Shown piece by piece: positions 37,001-48,987 of a stretch of 64,000 nucleotides of DNA. Each line of letters begins with the position of its first letter. The stretch's first letter is position 1. Both the position numbers and the translations under genes were made by a program. Origin of the DNA: Piliocolobus tephrosceles (taxonomy: Eukaryota > Chordata > Mammalia > Primates > Cercopithecidae); the NCBI RefSeq assembly GCF_002776525.5, contig NC_045441.1, positions 89,613,298 to 89,677,297 on the forward strand, in the 5' to 3' direction. The notes under the pieces were generated by a model. It did not search any database. It saw nothing but the letters and a program-made list of their open reading frames with translations, and had not been told where the DNA came from.

Positions 37001-37424
37001 CATAGATAGTGAACACAGCAACACTCATGCTTCTGTTCTACGGAGTGGCGGAGTGGTGGGTGCTGCCCAAGCTCTATATGTGCCTGTCCGTGTTCTCACC
37101 TGCTTTGGCCCAAGAAGCTGACTCACCCACTATGCAAGGCCCAGGCTCCCCTGGTGCTGGTACCCGAAGCTTACAATCCTAATGCTATCTATCAAACTTA
37201 AATGAGAGCAATTTCAGCATCAACTAATGAATAGTAGGTAAACTAACAGGAATTCAATCAAAAGCACTCTAAAGGGAGCAGCACCAGCTCATGTTTTGCT
37301 GAGGCTCTGGGCATTCAGGACCCGACTACGGGAAAACAGAATCAAATCTGTAGCTGCTCTGGACCTAAGCCCTCATATCATGACCCGCCTCCCTCATGGG
37401 GCCCTGGTGGTCTCCCTGGCACTT

Positions 37425-38763
37425 CTAGGCCCCTGTGGGCTGTGGGTGGAGATCCAGGAGCCAAAGAGCCACTAGGAAGGGCTGGAACGTGGCCTCACAG
37501 CCAGCTGGCTTCTGCCTGTTGTGGTTATTTTCTTTCTGGAGCATCTGGAGCATTCTGTCAGTGGACACTGCAGCCATCCAGCCCTCCTGGGCTATTTTCT
37601 CATAGAAGAGGATCTCCCTCTGAAAATTGAGAGTGTCTTTCTTCAAGTCCTGGGCCAGGTCTTGGGCCATCTTCTTGTAGCAGTTGCAGGTCTGACACGC
37701 ACGCTTCAGGTTTTCATACACCTTGTGAAGTCTCTAATTGAGGTCCAGGCAGTAGGCGTCCTCCGCCATGGACTCCTGCTGAGGCTCCATCACGTGTTCT
37801 TAGCGCAGTTCAGGCAGAGCGGGCAGCAGCCTCAGCTACAGCTTCAGGAGCTCCCTCTCCAGCTGTGTACTTTCACCCTGCAGGGAGGACTGCTCGCTGA
37901 ACAAACTTTGGATTTGTGCTCTGAGTTCTTTATTCCTTTGGATTTCTTCCTTCAGTTGCATGTCTGTTTCTCCAAGCTCCTGCTTAGGACATTCAAAGGG
38001 TGTACCTAAGTCATCATCGTCATCCACATTATTCAGAGAAACTTGTGGCGGGGACACTGGGTGACCACCACATCTTGCTTCCCTGATCCTCTCCATTGCC
38101 AAGTTCCCATCTCCCATGTGGTCTCTACCACCTTGAGCAGATGCAGGATGCTAGGTGGAGTGTGGGCCAGGAAGGTCAGTCATCTCAGCCCAACATTCAT
38201 GGCCTGTTTCATTCCTGCCTTAGTCTGCTCCAGCCTTTCCTTCTTCTCCGTCTTTGCCTGTAAGCATTGCTTTCATTGCTGTGCAATTTCTTGGTTGGGC
38301 AGCTTGAAGGTTGATGACAGTCCATGATGTCATTAAGATCACCCTCATTTTGCCCTAGATATTTTCCACTGTGCTGTGAAATCTGCGGGATGAGCTTTGC
38401 ATCAGTCACTTAAGGAAGTTCGGGAGGCATGCTTTTTTGTGTTTTTTTCAGAAGCTGACCTAGGTCTTAAGAAGAAGATCTGCTTGTTTCATTTACAGCC
38501 ACTAAGAAGACTTAGAGAAATAGAGGACTGGCCTTCAGCATGGGCGACATGAGGCCACTACTGGCCTGGGGTGCCCTGGACTTTCTGTTGACCAGCTTTT
38601 GCCTTCTTCTCACTACGTGCCATCTCCTGACCATAAAGGCCACCACAGTGGTGCATGCCCAGATCACCCAGAGCAACCACAGGGTTGCTATCATTAGTCC
38701 CAGAATTCCATACATCACTAGTACTATTGCCCACAGCTGGGCCAGCACCACCTGAAGAGGCAC
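37425..38763 (-). pseudogene. Diverged cTAGE/MIA2/TANGO1-family pseudogene
   Basis: Minus-strand order matches a cTAGE-type protein. At 38512-38763 there is a hydrophobic, Leu/Val/Trp-rich membrane-like segment followed by basic 'RRWHVVRRRQKLVNRK'. At 38209-38409 is a polar segment in the same frame. After a frameshift, 37836-38117 gives an acidic stretch (VDDDDDLG) and a heptad-like coiled coil, continuing in the same frame, across at least three stops, into 37425-37721 with 'YKKMAQDLAQDLKKD' and 'MLQKENNHNRQKP'. The last segment lines up with the conserved family block that ends in '…LRKENAHNRQKL'. cTAGE5/MIA2 and TANGO1 act in collagen export at ER exit sites. The proline-rich C-terminus is not seen. 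No introns are apparent, so a retrocopy is likely, but divergence is much greater than in the known recent CTAGE copies. Confidence 0.6.
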
Positions 38764-38899
38764 TTCATAGTTGGCAACAGGTACTCCATGGCTCCCAAAG
38801 GCTCCACAGCTCTGCCCTCACTTGCCAGTGCCCTGTGGGCCAAAACTGATCACTGGGAACCCTGCAGACTGTTCCATCTCTAACACAAACAGGGGTCTA

Positions 38900-40100
38900 C
38901 CAACTAGGGTAGACCATCCTTTGAGCTGCAGGAGGAGAGGACCCCCATGTTCTAGAAAACTGTGTCCCTGATTTTGCTGTGCAAATAGAAAGTGACATTA
39001 CTTATGTACCGCCTTGGAAAAGTGGAAAGAGCTCATGGCAGCCCCTAGTTCAGGCCACGCCAGGCCCACCTAGCCCTACAGCATAGCTAGAGGGTCAAAG
39101 TGGGGCTATGCCATAGCCCCTTGTCCAGACACAATCGTCTCAGGGCAGCATGGTGGCCCAACTCTGCTGAGGTTCCTTACTTTGATTTCAAGTTTCCTTC
39201 TGATGCAGGGAAGCCTGGTCCTGCCTACAAAGAGCCCAGCAACTATCTTCCTGTGAGGCTCCCTCTCCCTGCCTATTTGATCAAGCCTGGTGCATGAGGC
39301 CACAGGACTGAAGAGTCTCCTGAGAGGTGTTACCTAACAGACCTGGATTTCAATTGTAAGAACTCAGGAGAAATCAAATTGAACAGGTCTTACACTCCCA
39401 AGGATTTTCTGTGAATCTAGCTTGTCCCTGTTCAATCCAAGTGTCCTGGATGAAGTGACTCAGCCACAGAGGGGACACAGTGACCTAGGCCCCTTCCCTC
39501 ATGGGTACTGACATCCACAGCTCATGCTCCCTAGGTAGTCCTAGGGACAGTCCTCAAACTCATCTTCAGAAGTCTGCCTCTGTGGAAAGTGTGGGCCTTT
39601 TTACCACCTTTTACTTTGATAAACCATCTCCCTCTTCCATATCTACATGGTGAACAGGCTCAGAGCCCTCTTGCCCATCACCTGGGGCTTGACCGTGAGG
39701 GTGTCATCCCCAGAGAATTTTTACTCCAGAGGAAAACAGGAGAAATGTCAGTCTGGCCAGTCTGTGGGTGCTGAGGGGCAGCAGGGCTCAGGCTGCATGA
39801 GCCTCACTGATGGTGACAACAGAGAATCTACCAGGAAGGGGAGAAGGTGGCTAAAAGAGAATTTTTTCTGCTTCTACTTATAAGTCGACTTTATTTTTTA
39901 TATCACTTTTAGGTTTTAAGAAAATGAGTATGAGATACAGAGTTCACTGATGCCCCTCTGCCTCTCAGCCTCACAGTGGCCTGATGATTGACATGCTGGA
40001 TTGGTTTGGTAAATGTGTTACCACTGATGAATGAATACTGATAGATTATTATCAATGAGAGTCTACAGTTTGAATTCTGATTCCCTCCTTGTGGTATATA
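38900..40100. other. Intergenic, no gene recognised
   Basis: Moderately GC-rich up to 39560, then AT-rich. Short open frames on both strands (for example 39100-39297 plus, 39106-39303 minus) overlap each other and show no family pattern. Confidence 0.4.
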
Positions 40101-41390
40101 CAGGAATACCTCGGAGATAATGCAGGTTTGGTCCCAGAACACCACAATAAATAAAAAGTGGAAATAAAGTGAGTCACATAAATTTTTGCTTTTTAGTGCA
40201 TAAAATGATTTTGCACAATACTAGAATCTATTCAGTGTGCAATGGCATTACATCTAAAACACAAGGTACCTCCCTCAATCAAAAATAATGTAGTGTCAAG
40301 AAATACTATGATCACTTGAGTCTTCAGCGAGGCATAGCCTCTTTGCTGGTGGAGGGTCTTGTTGATGGCTGCTGACTGATCAGGATGGTGGTTGCTGGAG
40401 GCTGGAGTGGCTGTGGCAGTTTCGGAAAATAGGTCAACAGCCAAGTATGTCACATAGATTGACTCTTCCTTTCATGAAACATTTCTATATAAGCTGCACT
40501 GTTATTTAATAGCAGTTTACCCACAGTAGAACTTCTTTTCAAAATTTGAGTTAATCTCCTTAAACCCTGCCACTGCTTTATCAACTAAGTTTATGTAATA
40601 TTCTAAATCCTTTGATATTATTTTGATTTTTTTTTTTTTTTTGAGACAGTGTCTCACTCTGGCACCCAGGCTGGAGAGCAGTGGCAAGATCTTGGCTCAC
40701 TGCAACCTCTGCCTCTGGTTTCAAGTAATTCTTGTACCCCTGCCTCTCAAGTAGCTGGATTACAGGTGTGCACCACCACGGACAGCTAATTTTTGTGTTT
40801 TTAGTAGAGTCAGGGTTTCACCATGTGGGCTGGGTGGGTCTTGAACTCCTGGCCTCAAGTGATCTGCCCGCCTCGGCCTCCCAAAGTGCTGGGATTACAG
40901 GCATGAGCCACCGTGCCCAGCCTATTTTGACATTTTTGAGGGCATCTTCACCTGGAGTAGATTCCGTCTCAAAAAGCCATTTTCTTTGCTCCTCCATAAG
41001 AAGCAGTTCCTAATCCATTGAAGATTTATCATGAGATTGCAGCCATTTGGTCACATCTTCAGGCTCCATTTCCAATTCACGTTTTCTTGCTGTTTCTACC
41101 ATATCTGCAGTGACTTCCTCCACTGAAGTCTTGAACCCCTCAAAGCCATTCATGAGGGTTGGAATCAACTTCTTCCAAACTCCTGTTAAGATGGATATTT
41201 TAACCTCCTCCCATGAATCATCAATGGCCTTCATGGCATCTAGAGTAGTGAATTCTTTCCAGAAGGTTTTTCAATGTACTTAGACTGGGTACACTTCTGA
41301 ACAAAAATCTTCTTGCCTTTCTCAATGTCACCCATATTTAATTCTCTCTTATCATTGGTGCTATGTAGATTTCTGTTCAAAAGCCAGACA
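40101..41390 (-). mobile_element. Tigger1 DNA transposon (pogo family), split by an Alu
   Basis: Starts with the Tigger1 terminal sequence 'caggaatacctcggagataatgcaggtttgg', one end of the inverted repeat. On the minus strand, 41010-41234 encodes a recognisable stretch of Tigger1/TIGD1-like transposase C-terminus ('VWKKLIPTLMNGFEGFKTSV', then 'EPEDVTKWLQSHDK'). Only the 3' part of the element is present; the DDE core and the other terminal repeat are missing. The Alu at 40627-40922 interrupts it. Inactive fossil. Confidence 0.88.
40627..40922 (-). mobile_element. Alu, antisense, inserted into Tigger1
   Basis: T16 at 40627-40642 followed by a full antisense Alu ending at GTGCCCAGCC. Flanks share TATTTTGA (about 40618 and 40923), compatible with a target-site duplication. 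Confidence 0.9.
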
Positions 41391-41474
41391 TCTTGCTAAG
41401 TCCTTATTTGCCAACTAGAGAGTGAATGATCCAGTCCCCACAACCCCCTTCTTGTCACCTGTTTTCTCAGACCA

Positions 41475-41910
41475 CTCTGTATCAGTTTGGGTCCTCTGAG
41501 GAGACACCAGGACAGGATTGGATGTCCAAGGGATTTGTGGGTGTATTACCTTTGAAGGAAGAGCCTTCAGACTGAGATGGAAACATGATGACTGTAAAGA
41601 AGGAAAAGAAAAAGAAGGATTGGGAAGGAAGGGCTCCTTCAGACTGCAGAACAGTTCTGAAAAAATCTTGGGCACACTAAGGCAGTGGGGGGTGCTTCAA
41701 GGAAAATGTGTTCATTAGAGGAAGCATCACTTTGAGCAGGCATGCACTGGTTCTACCCTGCTGTGCTTGGCCACTGTCTGGGAGCAGTTTATGGGACGTG
41801 TGGCCTCAGCGCTCAGGAGGACAGCAGCTAGAAATTGTTGATCAACTGCCCTCCCACAGAAGGTTTTTATGAAGATCTGAGCAGGGCATTTCCATAGCCA
41901 CTACAGCACG
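41475..41910 (-). mobile_element. ERVL-type LTR, antisense (tentative)
   Basis: Begins 'tgtatcagtttgggtcctctgaggagacaccaggacagg', the antisense terminus style of ERVL-group LTRs. The other end is not clear. No internal region attached. Confidence 0.5.
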
Positions 41911-44410
41911 TCATTTCTGAGAACTCTTTATAAAATATGAAGAAGTAAGATAGAGAAATCTAATGGCAATTACAACTTAAGGCTATAGGGAAAAATGGGA
42001 TTCAGTTTGGAATTAGAAATCAGTGCGCCTCATATTTCATTCTGTCTTGGAGAGTAACAAACATTATTTTCTTCCTAGTATGTTTTAAGTATAATTTTGG
42101 TTTCCTCAAATAGTCTATTTCTTATACCAGATATGATATTGCATATGTGAAGTTTGCCCTTTTGAAAAATTTACACAAAGAGAATGCTAAAAATGCTGAG
42201 ATAACTAGAATAACATTGGCTCAATGCCTTCTTAGTTGATGGGTAAACAAGGAAAAGAGACCTTTTTCACTAAATCATTTTAGATAGCTTGATGTTCTTT
42301 TAATGTGTAAGAAAAAAATGGTTTAGCCTGGTGTAAACATGCCTTTGATTTTGGAATTTTAATGTTGGTTTTTAATGATGGTGCAGCATACTCTTAGCAG
42401 TGCTGGAAATGTCTCTTTAGTACATACTTCAAAGCAATGCTCAGAGCTGCTGCCTCTAAGATTGTTTAGTACTCTCATAAAGTGGAATTTGAAAGTGTGT
42501 CTGCTCCCAGGGAAGAAAAAAAAATCCCAGGACCTAGATACATTGATAGATGTAATTGAGATTGAAGTTATTTTGTTTTATTTGAGGTCTAGGGTCTCAG
42601 TTCAAACATATCTAGCCTGTTGCCATTCTATTGGGTACTTTTTATGCTCTCTTCTGTTTTTTTTTTCTTTTCTATTTGTTATTGTTGCCCTTCATCATCA
42701 CTACCATCAGTAACATTATCAAAAATCACCATTAAAGTATCACTTTGCCTTTAATATGTTAATCATTATTGCTCAGTATGAGCTGAATGTTTTTGGTTTC
42801 CTTCCTATGCACAGTAGGAGACAGTCAGGGCTGAAGGCCAAATATTTATAAGTTAAAACTTAAAACTCAAACCCACAGCCCTCAGAAACATCAAGACCAA
42901 ATGTTGGGGTCTTGAGTCCGGAGATGGAAGAGAAGAAGCGCTTAAGGAAAATGTTTTATTCCGGTCACCATGAAGTTCAGCCTGTCTTGGACATGAAGAC
43001 CCCTGACAGGCACTCACAGTAGAATATTTTCATGAAAGCCGTTCTGAGATCAGAAGGGGCCAAGCAGTCTTGATGATGGGGGTTAATTCCTAAACATCTC
43101 AATCAGTTTCCCCATAGTCCCTGAATATTTTTGACATCTGGATTTTTGTAAGTACAAAATGTGTACTTTAAGATACTTGCCTAAGGAGTAAAGTTCATTA
43201 TGATTCAGTGATGTTTTATTTACTGATGTTTAGAATTCATTATTAGAAACTCTTATCAAGCTGTAGGTACCTGCTCACTACAGTCACTTTTCTTCCCTAA
43301 TATATGTTGTTAACTTGGCATTTAAAAAAATTTTTTTTCTTTCCTCAGCTTCTGGACTCAATATCAATAAGGCAGCTAATATTAATAAAAGAAGACATAC
43401 TCCATGCATTTTAAAGAAAAATGCAATTTATTTTTAAAACCCCATTCCAGTAAATATTTTAAAATGTTTTATTCAATAATTAATATCTCTCCAAAAACTC
43501 AGCTTACTGCTTCTCATTGTTCTTTCATATTAGCTTGAATTACTGATTACCTGAATATAGCACGCTGCAAAAGGGAAAGGTTGAAATAGGCTGGAAATTC
43601 CAGATTCATCTTTACTTTTCTAGACATACACTGCTAAAGCGTCCCCTGCTCCAGCATTTGTGAATCACGCCCTCTGCTGGAGCCCCAGGAGTTCAGTTGA
43701 ATCGAGTTCAGTTTAATACTGAATGAGTATGCAAAGTGCACTAGAAAAACTCTTTAATCAATGATGACCCAGTTAATAGAGAACATGCACAAAATCTGTG
43801 CCTAGCAGTGCCTCAGAAATGAGAGTCTTTCTGCTGTGATCTATTTATGTTTTATTTCTTAAATATCTAATGAGGCTAAGTCAGATTTTTCTGGCAGCTT
43901 CGGGTCCTCAGCTTTCTGCATTCATCATTTCCTGTCCATAACAGCAAAATCTATATTTAAAGTACTTTACTCTTTTCTTCAATCTATACAGATATATAGG
44001 TAGATTACATATATACAAATATACAAATATACCGTTCTATCTTTTCCCTCAAAATATTTTGCAGAGACCTTTGTCCTCCACAAAAGGTGACTTTATGCAA
44101 AGAGTGTAGTAGCGTAGTAGAATGGAAGAGAAGGTTCCCCTGTTTAAAAAAAATATATTTGATATCAACCCAATCAATACTTTCTACCTTTCAACACCCC
44201 CAATATCTCACTCAGGCTGTTCTGAAAGGATCTACAAAGTAGTTCCTGTAGGAAACAGAAATTGGTCTGTTTGCAGTTTTTAAAAAACATCCTGATACTA
44301 TTATTCCTCTGCATCTTACGTCAAAAAAAGCACACAATTTCTATCAATATAAAGGATCATGTTTTAGAAAATCTGGATATACTAAGATTCATTTTTTTTC
44401 CTTTCAAATC
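41911..44410. other. Intergenic, no gene recognised
   Basis: Mostly unique-looking AT-rich sequence. Contains the CTCF-like word at 43669. Open frame 42375-42713 has no recognisable domain. Confidence 0.45.
43669..43680 (-). promoter_or_regulatory. Candidate CTCF-binding core
   Basis: GCCCTCTGCTGG, an exact fit to the reverse complement of the CCASYAGRKGGC core. Motif match only; occupancy unknown. Confidence 0.4.
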
Positions 44411-45001
44411 TGTATTAGTCTGGGTTCTCTAGAGAAACAGAAGCAATAGGAGATAGGTAGGTAGGTGATTGATTGATAGACAGATAGATACGTAGGTAGA
44501 TGGATAGATACACAGACATCCAGATAGATAAATTTGCCATAAAGAGTTGGCTCACATAATTTTGGAGGCTGAGAAGTCCAAAATTTGTAGTCAGCAGGCT
44601 GGAGACTGTGGAGAGCCGATGGTATAGTTCCAGGTCATGTTTGAAGGCCTGAGAACCAGGTGAGCAGATGATATAAGTCCCTGTCTAATTTTGAAGGCGT
44701 GAGGACCAAGAGAGCTGATGGCATAAGTTTCAGTCTTAGTCTGAGTTCAAAAACAGAAATAGACCAATGTCCCCATTCAAAAACAGAGAGAAAGAATTCT
44801 TTCTTACTCAGCCTTTTGTTCTACTCAGGTCTTTCAGCAGATTTGGATGAGGCTCAACCACAGTGGAAAAGGGCAATCTGCTTTACAAATTCAAATGTTA
44901 ATTTCATCCAGAAACACCCTCACAGACACACCCAGAAATTATGATTTTTCTGGGCACCCTTTGGCCCTGTCAAGTTGACACAGAAGTTTAACCATCACGC
45001 A
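44411..45001 (-). mobile_element. MLT2-like LTR, 3' LTR of ERVL provirus
   Basis: On the + strand it starts 'tgtattagtctgggttctctagagaaacag' and ends 'ttaaccatcacgca', the antisense form of an MLT2B-type LTR, with a GATA/GGTA microsatellite at 44452-44531. Just inside it, on the minus strand, lies a purine run (AAGGAGTAGA, 45002-45012) that could be the polypurine tract. This supports it being the 3' LTR of the adjoining provirus. Confidence 0.8.
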
Positions 45002-45246
45002 TCTACTCCTTGCCAATTTGGCACTCATATGCATCTTCTTAAACATATATTATCTCCAAATAAAGAAAATAACACATTTATAATTCCACCTAATGTGATA
45101 AAACTACCCTGCATAGAACTGAAAATGCACTAACCCCTTCTCCAGAAGAGGAGGCAAAGTCCTTGGGGGGTATTTACTCTTATCTTTGATATCCTATAAC
45201 TTAAATACTGAGATGTAAAATTAACAATACTTAAATACTATGATAC

Positions 45247-45703
45247 AGCTGGGCGTGGTGGCTCCCACCCGTAATCCCAGCACTTTGGGATTACAAATCC
45301 TGTGTCTAATACCGTAATGTTGGATAAGGCATTCTAGAAATCTATGGATGGTAGTTTTTCCAGACGCATTGTATGCAGAGAAGGTAAATTCATATCTACA
45401 CTGTCTACCTCAGTAAGAACAAAATGATATTCCCTCCATGGCAGAAGTGGTCCAATATAATCAACTTACTACCAGGTAGCCGAGGGAGGCAGATTACTTG
45501 AGGTCAGGAGTTCGAGATCAATGTGGCCAACATGGTGAAACCCCATCGCTACTAAAATTACAAAATTAGCTATTCAGGAGGCTGAGACAGAAGAATCACT
45601 TGAACCCAGGAGACGGAGGTTTCAGTGAGCCGAGATGGCACCATTGCACTCCAGCCTGGGAAACAAGAGTGAAACTCTGTCTCAAAATAAATAAATAAAT
45701 AAA
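45247..45703 (+). mobile_element. Alu interrupted by a copied piece of ERVL integrase
   Basis: Alu start 'agctgggcgtggtggctcccacccgtaatcccagcactttggga' stops at 45290. It resumes at 45481 with 'cgagggaggcagattacttgaggtcagg' and ends with an (AAAT)n tail. Between lies non-Alu DNA (45296-45480). A further 38-40 bp of Alu is missing near 45570, where 'aaaattagc' joins 'tattcaggaggctgag', consistent with deletion at an AGC microhomology. Confidence 0.92.
45296..45480. repeat. 185-bp copy of local ERVL integrase sequence inside an Alu
   Basis: Aligns without gaps to 46705-46889 at a constant offset of 1409 bp, same orientation; I count 16 mismatches (about 91% identity). The left junction carries five extra bases (TTACA) and the right junction ends in GC shared with the Alu. 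Confidence 0.92.
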
Positions 45704-45860
45704 GTATATCATATAAAGTCAATACATGTTATGTTACATGAAAAGGGAACAGGAAAGTAAAGAAAACAAAGAGACATATATAGCCTGCTGGCAGCAGTTC
45801 TTACACTTTCAGCTTCCATAATTACATGAGTCAATTTCTTATGGGAAATTTACGTATTTA

Positions 45861-45862
45861 GG

Positions 45863-45898
<36 letters not shown>

Positions 45899-45938
45899 AA
45901 TCATTTATCTATCTATACACACACACACACACGCACGC
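45861..45938. repeat. (TATC)n(CA)n microsatellite
   Basis: Eight or more TATC units, then a CA run. Within the ERV internal region. Confidence 0.92.
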
Positions 45939-46184
45939 ATATCCAGAACAAGCTAAGGATGAAATACCCCTAATTTCCATAACTAGTCACATGGTCCTAG
46001 CTGATATTTATAACTATCTTCTCCTACTACTCATTCTGTATTTCCCTGGCCTTCAGCAAACACCTCAGCTGGGTGTGGTTCCTTATCTGGTAGATGACCC
46101 AAACCTTTATTCCTGAATGACTTGGGCCATTAGCAGTCCTGTCTAGATTGGGTTGTTGTCATTTTCCATTGATCTTAACCACCC

Positions 46185-46376
46185 TCAGGGATCTCCTGTG
46201 TTCCAGACATCCTTTTCCTTACCTCCACTGTGGGGTAGCAGTTCACTTTTCCATTGGTAGTCAGGATCACTCACCCCTGCCGGGACAGTAAATCCCTTAT
46301 TTTCCTGTTGGTTCAGAGACATGAGGAGTCCAAAGTTACTGGATAGCCATCTTAACTTCCAGTTCAATGGAATCAT
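46185..46376 (-). pseudogene. ERVL dUTPase-like remnant
   Basis: Minus-strand frame contains 'GVSDPDYQ' followed by a conserved-looking glycine/asparagine stretch and 'DVWNTGDP', the layout of the dUTPase substrate-binding motif. A dUTPase placed after integrase is a hallmark of ERVL elements and not of most other human ERV classes. The piece is partial, so catalytic competence is not expected. Confidence 0.65.
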
Positions 46377-46689
46377 GTTTTGTCTCCTAATGGAAGCATC
46401 CCTCCCTTTGGAACTAAAACCTGTAGGTCAGCTACGCTTAAGGTGGTAGGAACAGGAAGCAAAACTTTTGCTAGTGGGTCACTAGGAGTAATAGTGGTTC
46501 CACTCTGATTTCCATCCTTGCTTCCTGACCCATAAATCCTGGCTATGGCAGAAGCAGCATAATATACTGGAAGATAATTCAGACATATACAGTTTTATGG
46601 AGAACTTCACCTCAGTCCTGCAAGATATTGCTACATAGCTGGTGCTGTAACTGAGTCTTCAAAAGGCCATTCCACCATTCTATCAAACC

Positions 46690-47090
46690 AGCTGCATCAG
46701 AAGCAATCCTGTGTCTAATACCATGATGCTGAATAAGGCATTCTAGAAATCTATGGATGGTAGATTTTGCAGATGCATTGTATGCGGAGAAGGCAAATTC
46801 ATATCTACACTGTCTATTTCAGTAAGAACAAAATGATATTCGCTCCATGGCAGAAGTGGTCCAATATAGTCAACCTATCACCAGGTAGCTGGCTGATCAC
46901 CAGCAGTGAATGGCGGACTCTGTTGGTCTCTGCTGCTAACAAATTAGGCACTCTGCAATCAGGTCAGCCTTCGTGAATGAAAGTCCATGTTACTAAGCTG
47001 ATGCATAATCTCCATCCCTGCCACCATGGCAACTTTGTTCATAAGCCCATCGAGTAGAGATGGGGGAAAGGGCTAACTGGTATCCACAGA
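46690..47090 (-). pseudogene. ERVL integrase remnant
   Basis: Minus-strand translation at about 46700-46900 gives 'VDYIGPLLPWSEYHFVLTEI', the beginning of the integrase catalytic core with the first acidic residue (VDYIGPL). The following reading frame is interrupted by stops. Upstream, 46900-47060 would be the His/Cys-rich N-terminal part. The section 46705-46889 is the source (or sister) of the copy inside the Alu at 45296. Confidence 0.7.
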
Positions 47091-47600
47091 GGAGGACATT
47101 TCATTTACTTGATTATTAAAACTCTTCTCTGCTGATGTCACCCTTTGGTGAACATTCACATGTGACATAAATATTTTCACATTTTGATGCCTCTCGGCAA
47201 GATTTTCTTGTCACCAATTTTCTAAACATGTTCCCTCCAGGTCCCTGACCATTCAGCTAATCCATTTACCACAGTCTGTGAGTTGGTACATAATCCCATT
47301 GCTGGCTATTTCTCCTTCCAAGCAGAGTAAACAACCAGGTGCACCTTTCAAAGTTTTTCCCATGGAGAGGATTTCTCTTCACCACTGTCCTTCAGGGATG
47401 GCCCAGAAAGGGGTTGCAGTGCTGCAGCTGTCCACTTTCAATGCTGCCTGCATATCATGCAGAACTCTCTGTAAAACAGACCTGAACGTCCCCTTCCTCT
47501 GTCAGCTGATCTTAGGGAACTCCCTACGAGGCCATAGGTGAAGGCTGGGAAAGAGAAGCCACTGCAGCAGAAGTAGAGACCATGGACAATTGAGTCACTT
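47091..47600 (-). pseudogene. ERVL RNase H remnant
   Basis: Minus-strand reading gives a segment ending 'KIFMSHVNVHQRVTSAEKSF' at about 47110-47175, where the SHVNxHQ word corresponds to the RNase H histidine region of class III ERVs. Broken frame. Confidence 0.6.
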
Positions 47601-48987
47601 ACTCATGTAATTTACTTGTGCCTTCAGGGCCTGCTCAGGCCTGTCAAAATGTATATCACTTCCATTTCATGATGAAGTGATGCTGTGTACACCCAACTTT
47701 ATCGTTTGGCAGATCAGAAAACCCCCAGTTTATGATGAGCAGCTCAGGTCCCATGGTAACTTCGTGGCCCATGGTTTAGCATTTGGTCTCTACTAAGGCC
47801 CAACACCAGACCAAGAGCTGTTTCTGGGAAAAAAATAAAAAAAAAAAGAGAGAGAGAGAGAGTAACTTTCTGTGGAGGATGACAAGGCTTTTCTCCAAAA
47901 TCCTAAGGGGCTGTATTGAAATTCACATATATCATGCCTATCTGCCACTGATTGATTCTTCAAGAACCATTTAATCTGCTGGATCATGTGGCTCAATCAG
48001 CGAGCAGCTTGTACAGTAGTAGCCTGGACCTACTACAGAACTCCCTCTTGCTCTGGGCCCCACTCAAAATTAGCAGCTTTTACAGTCACCTGATATGGGT
48101 TGGAATGATGCACCCAAATGAGTAGTGTGTTAACTCCAAAATCTAAAGAGGCCCACAAGGCAGTGTCTCTTTTTCTTGTGGAAGCAGCCACATCCAACAA
48201 CATATCCTTCACCTTAAAGGAGTTATCCTGTCATGCCCCATATCAATGGACCCCTTAAACGTTCACTGATGCAGAAAGCCCCTGAAATTTTGTTGGAATC
48301 ATTTCTCGTCCTCTGATACACAAATGTCTTCCCATTCTCTGATACACAAAGAAGACTAGAGTAGTTGCAACTTCTTGCTCACTAGGTCAAATCATCATAA
48401 TGTCATCAATGTAATGGACCAGTGTAATATCTTGTGAAAGGGAAAGGCAGTTCAGATCCTTGGGAACTAAATAATGAAATAAGCTGGAAGAGTTGCTATA
48501 CCCCTGATATAGGAGAGTGAAAGGGTATTGACTTGCCAATGAAAAGCAATTGCTTCTGGTGGTCCTTATTTGCAGGTATGAAGAAAAAAGCACTTGTCAG
48601 ATCATTAGCTGCATACTAGTCACCAGGGGATGTGTTGATTTGCTCAAATGGTGAAACCACATCTGACACAGCAGCTATAATTGGAGCTACTGCTTGGTTA
48701 AGCTTATAATAATCCACTCTAATTTTCCAAGATGCATCTGTCTGCTACACAGGATAAACAGGTGAGTTGAATGAGAATGTAACAGCAGTCACCACACCTG
48801 TACCTTTCAGGTCCTTGGGGGTGGCAATAATATCTTCAAGCTTTCAAGGGATGGAATACTGTTTACTATTTTCCTAGGTAAACACAGTTCTAGTGGCTTC
48901 CACTTGGCCTTCCCTGACATAATAACCCCTCACTCCACAGTCTGGGAACTAATGTGGGCTTTCTGCCAGCTGCGGAGAATATCTATG
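47601..48987 (-). pseudogene. ERVL reverse transcriptase remnant
   Basis: The minus-strand frame 48387-48593 ends in HYIDDIMMI (48390-48416), an intact catalytic Y-I-D-D box. It is followed by stops. Upstream sequence to about 48900 carries the N-terminal RT part in broken frames. Clearly better preserved than the other ERVL pol at 28.9-31.7 kb. Confidence 0.75.

Noticed and set aside
37521..38009. 162-codon open frame on the plus strand
   Set aside because: Antisense shadow of the cTAGE-like pseudogene; its leucine-rich look mirrors the Glu/Gln/Lys-rich coiled coil.
40627..41013. Open frame 40732-41013 as a possible gene
   Set aside because: Alu antisense running into Tigger1.
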